NCBI GenBank assembly: GCA_964386705.1
Contig: CAYLTY010000014.1
Span: forward strand, 4,082-68,081
DNA length: 64,000 nucleotides
Direction: 5' to 3'
Origin: AM-0621 sp964386705
Lineage (GTDB): Bacteria > Planctomycetota > Planctomycetia > Planctomycetales > Planctomycetaceae
In this document: in pieces, positions 62,134 through 64,000 of the stretch
How positions within the stretch are numbered: position 1 is the stretch's first letter
Layout of the letters: each line of letters begins with the position of its first letter
Program-made: the position numbers and the translations under genes
The notes under the pieces: model-generated
Told to the model about the DNA's origin: nothing
The model's database searches: none
What the model saw: only the letters and a program-made list of their open reading frames with translations

Positions 62134-62649
62134 ATGGCTATTCGCACACTCAAAACAATGCTTCTGATTATAGGATTTCTCAGCTTCTTCGGTTGCTCTA
62201 AGCGTGAAGCAGCACCGTCAGCCACGCCAAAGTTCACGCAGCTTTCGCGAGAGGATGCCAGCCGGTTAGAAAAGCAGCGCGGGGTGGTCGCCGCCATCGC
62301 CAAGCAGCGATACGGCACAGCCGCGTTGACCAGGAATAAGGCCGACTTGGTGGTCCTTCAGCGATTGCTCGACGACCGAGTGTTGGCGAAGACTCAGACT
62401 TACGAGTTGCAGTGTCTCGGCATCGTGTTCGGCGATGTATTGGCATCCGAGTTGCCGTTGCGATGGATGATGATCACCGACGAATATGGCACGGATCCCA
62501 CGCTGCGCTACAAAGACACGACCATTCAAATTAATGCGCTTACGATGATCTCCAAGCGAGTGGAAAGCGACGAGGACGTAGATGTTGCCACGATGCTGCG
62601 CATGATTGGAGAGCAGATAGCTCAGCTTGAGAACGAGCTTCAGAAATGA
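62134..62649 (+). CDS. DUF3806 lipoprotein
   Basis: A 171-residue protein. MAIRTLKTMLLIIGFLSFFGC is a lipoprotein signal peptide with the lipidated cysteine at residue 21. The mature part matches the DUF3806 pattern: YELQCLGIVFGDVLASELPLRWMMITDEYG, TLRYKDTTIQINALTMISKRVE. The family is small and of unknown function, often near cell-envelope or immunity-like genes. The frame is open farther upstream (through the palindromic element) but the signal peptide fixes the start at 62134. Confidence 0.85.
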   Translation: MAIRTLKTMLLIIGFLSFFGCSKREAAPSATPKFTQLSREDASRLEKQRGVVAAIAKQRYGTAALTRNKADLVVLQRLLDDRVLAKTQTYELQCLGIVFGDVLASELPLRWMMITDEYGTDPTLRYKDTTIQINALTMISKRVESDEDVDVATMLRMIGEQIAQLENELQK

Positions 62650-62682
62650 CTGTGCCGCGCGTGGCTTCAGTTGACCTGTTGG

Positions 62683-63437
62683 CTACCGTTCTTCAGCAGC
62701 TGTTCGATGTTTGAAAGCGAAGTAGACCATGCCTCGGACGGTGGATCGGTAGGTTAGTGACAGGCCGCGGGGCTCGGCTGTGGCTACTACGTGGTCGGGA
62801 TGTAGTCGCAGTTTTGGATAGGCGCTGACTGCAGTATTCCAGGTGTCTCCTGATCGTGAGTGGATGAGGTCGTGAACAAGAACAGTGTCCTTGCGATATT
62901 CGAGGAAGCACGTGTGGATGCGGGGCTGTCTGATCGGACAGGGATGAAGCGGTGGGCGCTGGTTAGTTCGTGAGTTGCGTAGTCACGAAACGAGAGCGTC
63001 AAGACTCCATCCGGACTCAAATGCTGAGCGGCATCACGAATTAATGAGTCGACCGCGTCCACGGTGGGAAGGTGAGTCAGCGTGTCTCCCATGCACGCGA
63101 TCAGCGACGCGTTGCGAGATGGTAGATGAGCGGCAAATTCGGTCAGGTCGGCTGCAATGGGGTGGATCGGTAAGTTACCTGCTGCAGTCTTGAGTTCACC
63201 CAGCAGGTGCGTCGAGGTGTCGAGCGAGATCACATTATAACCACGTCGTGCCAGAGGAATTGCATGCACGCCATGACCGCAACCAAGATCGACGGCGAGG
63301 CGTCCTTCTCCGGCTGGTAACCCGATCTCGGTATAGAAAGAGTCAGCCTGTGAGCAGGCAGCCTCGAAGTCTCCTACCATCCAGGAATAGATCGGGGCGA
63401 GATGTTGTGCGTAATGGTCGAAGACGGTTGTTGACAT
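62683..63437 (-). pseudogene. Class I SAM-dependent methyltransferase, broken by a one-base frameshift
   Basis: The N-terminal frame from the ATG at 63437 encodes a methyltransferase (YSWMVGDFEAACSQ, SAM motif LAVDLGCGHGVHA, VISLDTSTHLLGEL, IACMGDTLTHLP, LTLSFRDYATHEL). At 62922-62925 (CCCC on the minus strand) the family reading is lost. Adding one C gives CFLEYRKDTVLVHDLIHSRS, PHYLRL-type ending PKLRLHPDH and a stop at 62683, which completes the fold in the alternate frame. As written, the first frame runs on to a stop at 62787 with an unrelated tail. It is either a sequencing or assembly error or a recent pseudogene. Confidence 0.78.
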
Positions 63438-63575
63438 GCCGCGATGCGTGGTAAATGGAACAGCTTGCAGAACCAGGAGTATCGTTAGGGTGGCTCGGTC
63501 GGAAGCCGGCCTCATCGGCGGTACACTCATGCCACCCGAATGCTCAAGCCTGAGTTACCAATTGTTTCGTGTTAC

Positions 63576-63857
63576 ATGAAAAGTAGGCCGATGCTGCACA
63601 TGGTAGATGAAGAGTTGATTGGCATTTGCCGAGAGATCGTTTCCGAAAACCGGACTTCTGATGAATGGGCACTCGTCGAGTCTGGTGACATGTTTCAAAC
63701 GCGAAAATACTGCGGCGGCTACGATGCTGATGAATCCGCATTTTGCTTTAGCGTATATCGAGATGACGGTGAGTATTGGTTCCAGCTCTCTCTTGATGAA
63801 GCCGGTCGCGTTTTAAGAGGTGAAACAATCAGCATTCAGGCAAGGATTCCCGACTAG
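63576..63857 (+). CDS. Small protein of unknown function
   Basis: An approximately 93-residue soluble protein with a mixed alpha/beta look (VDEELIGICREIVSENRTSDEW, YDADESAFCFSVYRDDGEYWFQLSLDEAGRVL). I do not recognise the family; the pattern of an N-terminal helix and beta hairpins resembles small immunity-type proteins, which is only an impression. The ATG at 63576 was chosen for want of a clear ribosome binding site; the ATGs at 63540 and 63591 are alternatives. Confidence 0.55.
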   Translation: MKSRPMLHMVDEELIGICREIVSENRTSDEWALVESGDMFQTRKYCGGYDADESAFCFSVYRDDGEYWFQLSLDEAGRVLRGETISIQARIPD

Positions 63858-63952
63858 CTGAGAGCACGTAAGCAGCTGCAACGGGTTCGGGAGACCTGCG
63901 GTCAGGCGGTGTGGCGGCGAATAGGAGATTCAGCCTCGGAGAGGTTGAACTA

Positions 63953-64000
63953 GTGCGCTTGTAAGTGGATCGAATCAGCGAGGTGTAAGTCCTCGTCGAA
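63953..64000 (+). mobile_element. Possible 5' end of a group II intron (truncated by window edge)
   Basis: GTGCG at 63953 starts a sequence that continues as TTGTAAGTGGATCGAATC and then GCGAGGTGTAAGTCCTCGTC, which looks like the early part of a bacterial group II intron, in which GTGYG is the 5' end and a GAGGTG-AAGTCC hairpin follows. Only 48 bases are in the window, and the domain V or reverse transcriptase that would confirm it lie outside. Confidence 0.3.

Noticed and set aside
1..64000. CRISPR array or prophage
   Set aside because: No regularly spaced direct repeats and no integrase, terminase, portal or tail genes were seen. The repeated sequences are palindromes, not CRISPR units.
63953..64000. 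Calling the window edge a confirmed group II intron
   Set aside because: Only 48 bases are visible, so the claim is kept as low confidence.

Overview
The window reads as a chromosome segment of a planctomycete (Planctomycetota, class Planctomycetia). This rests on recognisable lineage markers: a secreted CxxCH protein of the DUF1549/DUF1553 type together with a DUF1501 protein, a 1,826-residue surface protein with an LExRxLL export tag at its N-terminus, a 58-residue DUF6800-type basic protein, a Ser/Thr kinase fused to a sensor domain, and moderately high GC. No rRNA, phage or integrase genes and no CRISPR array were seen. One tRNA (Gly-GCC) is present.

Layout. 1-6.4 kb: the C-terminal part of a Ser/Thr kinase with a Cache-like sensor, an amidase, recG and a CPBP protease. 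6.5-7.7 kb: rplM-rpsI closed by a strong terminator. 7.8-12.5 kb: a secreted cysteine hydrolase, a secreted esterase whose frame is broken at a T7 run, and an ABC transporter ATPase-permease pair. 12.7-18 kb: metY, serS, an MFS anion symporter and an SDR dehydrogenase. 18-21.6 kb: a pentapeptide-TIR protein and ppk1. 21.7-26.9 kb: an unknown membrane-anchored protein, an FHA protein with a small partner, and a porin. 26.9-34.1 kb: aroB and a minus-strand cluster of polysaccharide deacetylase, acyl carrier protein, FkbH, GNAT, FkbM and an unknown protein, which looks like a route for acyl or glyceryl decoration of a surface glycan. 34.3-39 kb: DUF1501 and DUF1549/1553 proteins. 39.2-47.3 kb: an ADP-ribosylglycohydrolase, an SGNH-like secreted protein, tadA, pdxH, a SWIM-SNF2 helicase and a soluble histidine kinase. 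47.6-53.5 kb: tig, tRNA-Gly, a cupin, glnS, the DUF6800-type protein and a D-threonine-aldolase-family enzyme. 54-59.5 kb: the giant surface protein. 60-64 kb: an accessory-looking tract with a zinc-ribbon membrane protein, a class III nucleotidyl cyclase between two palindromic elements, a DUF3806 lipoprotein, a frameshifted methyltransferase, a small unknown gene and, at the very edge, a possible group II intron start.

Two themes stand out. First, the intergenic spaces carry at least four families of dispersed palindromes (GGGAGGGCGAGGCTCC type, GGACGGACAATCC type, GGAGTGCT type and a longer GGGTGGCG-ended element). Second, two genes are broken by single-base length changes in homopolymer runs. 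These could be sequencing errors, young pseudogenes or, for the esterase, recoding at a UUU UGA C site.

Most coordinates follow long open frames. Starts were moved where a ribosome binding site, signal peptide or family N-terminus argued for it, notably rplM (GTG), fkbH (TTG), tig (TTG), tadA (TTG) and the ADP-ribosylglycohydrolase (GTG). All family assignments come from reading motifs by eye; no database search was run.
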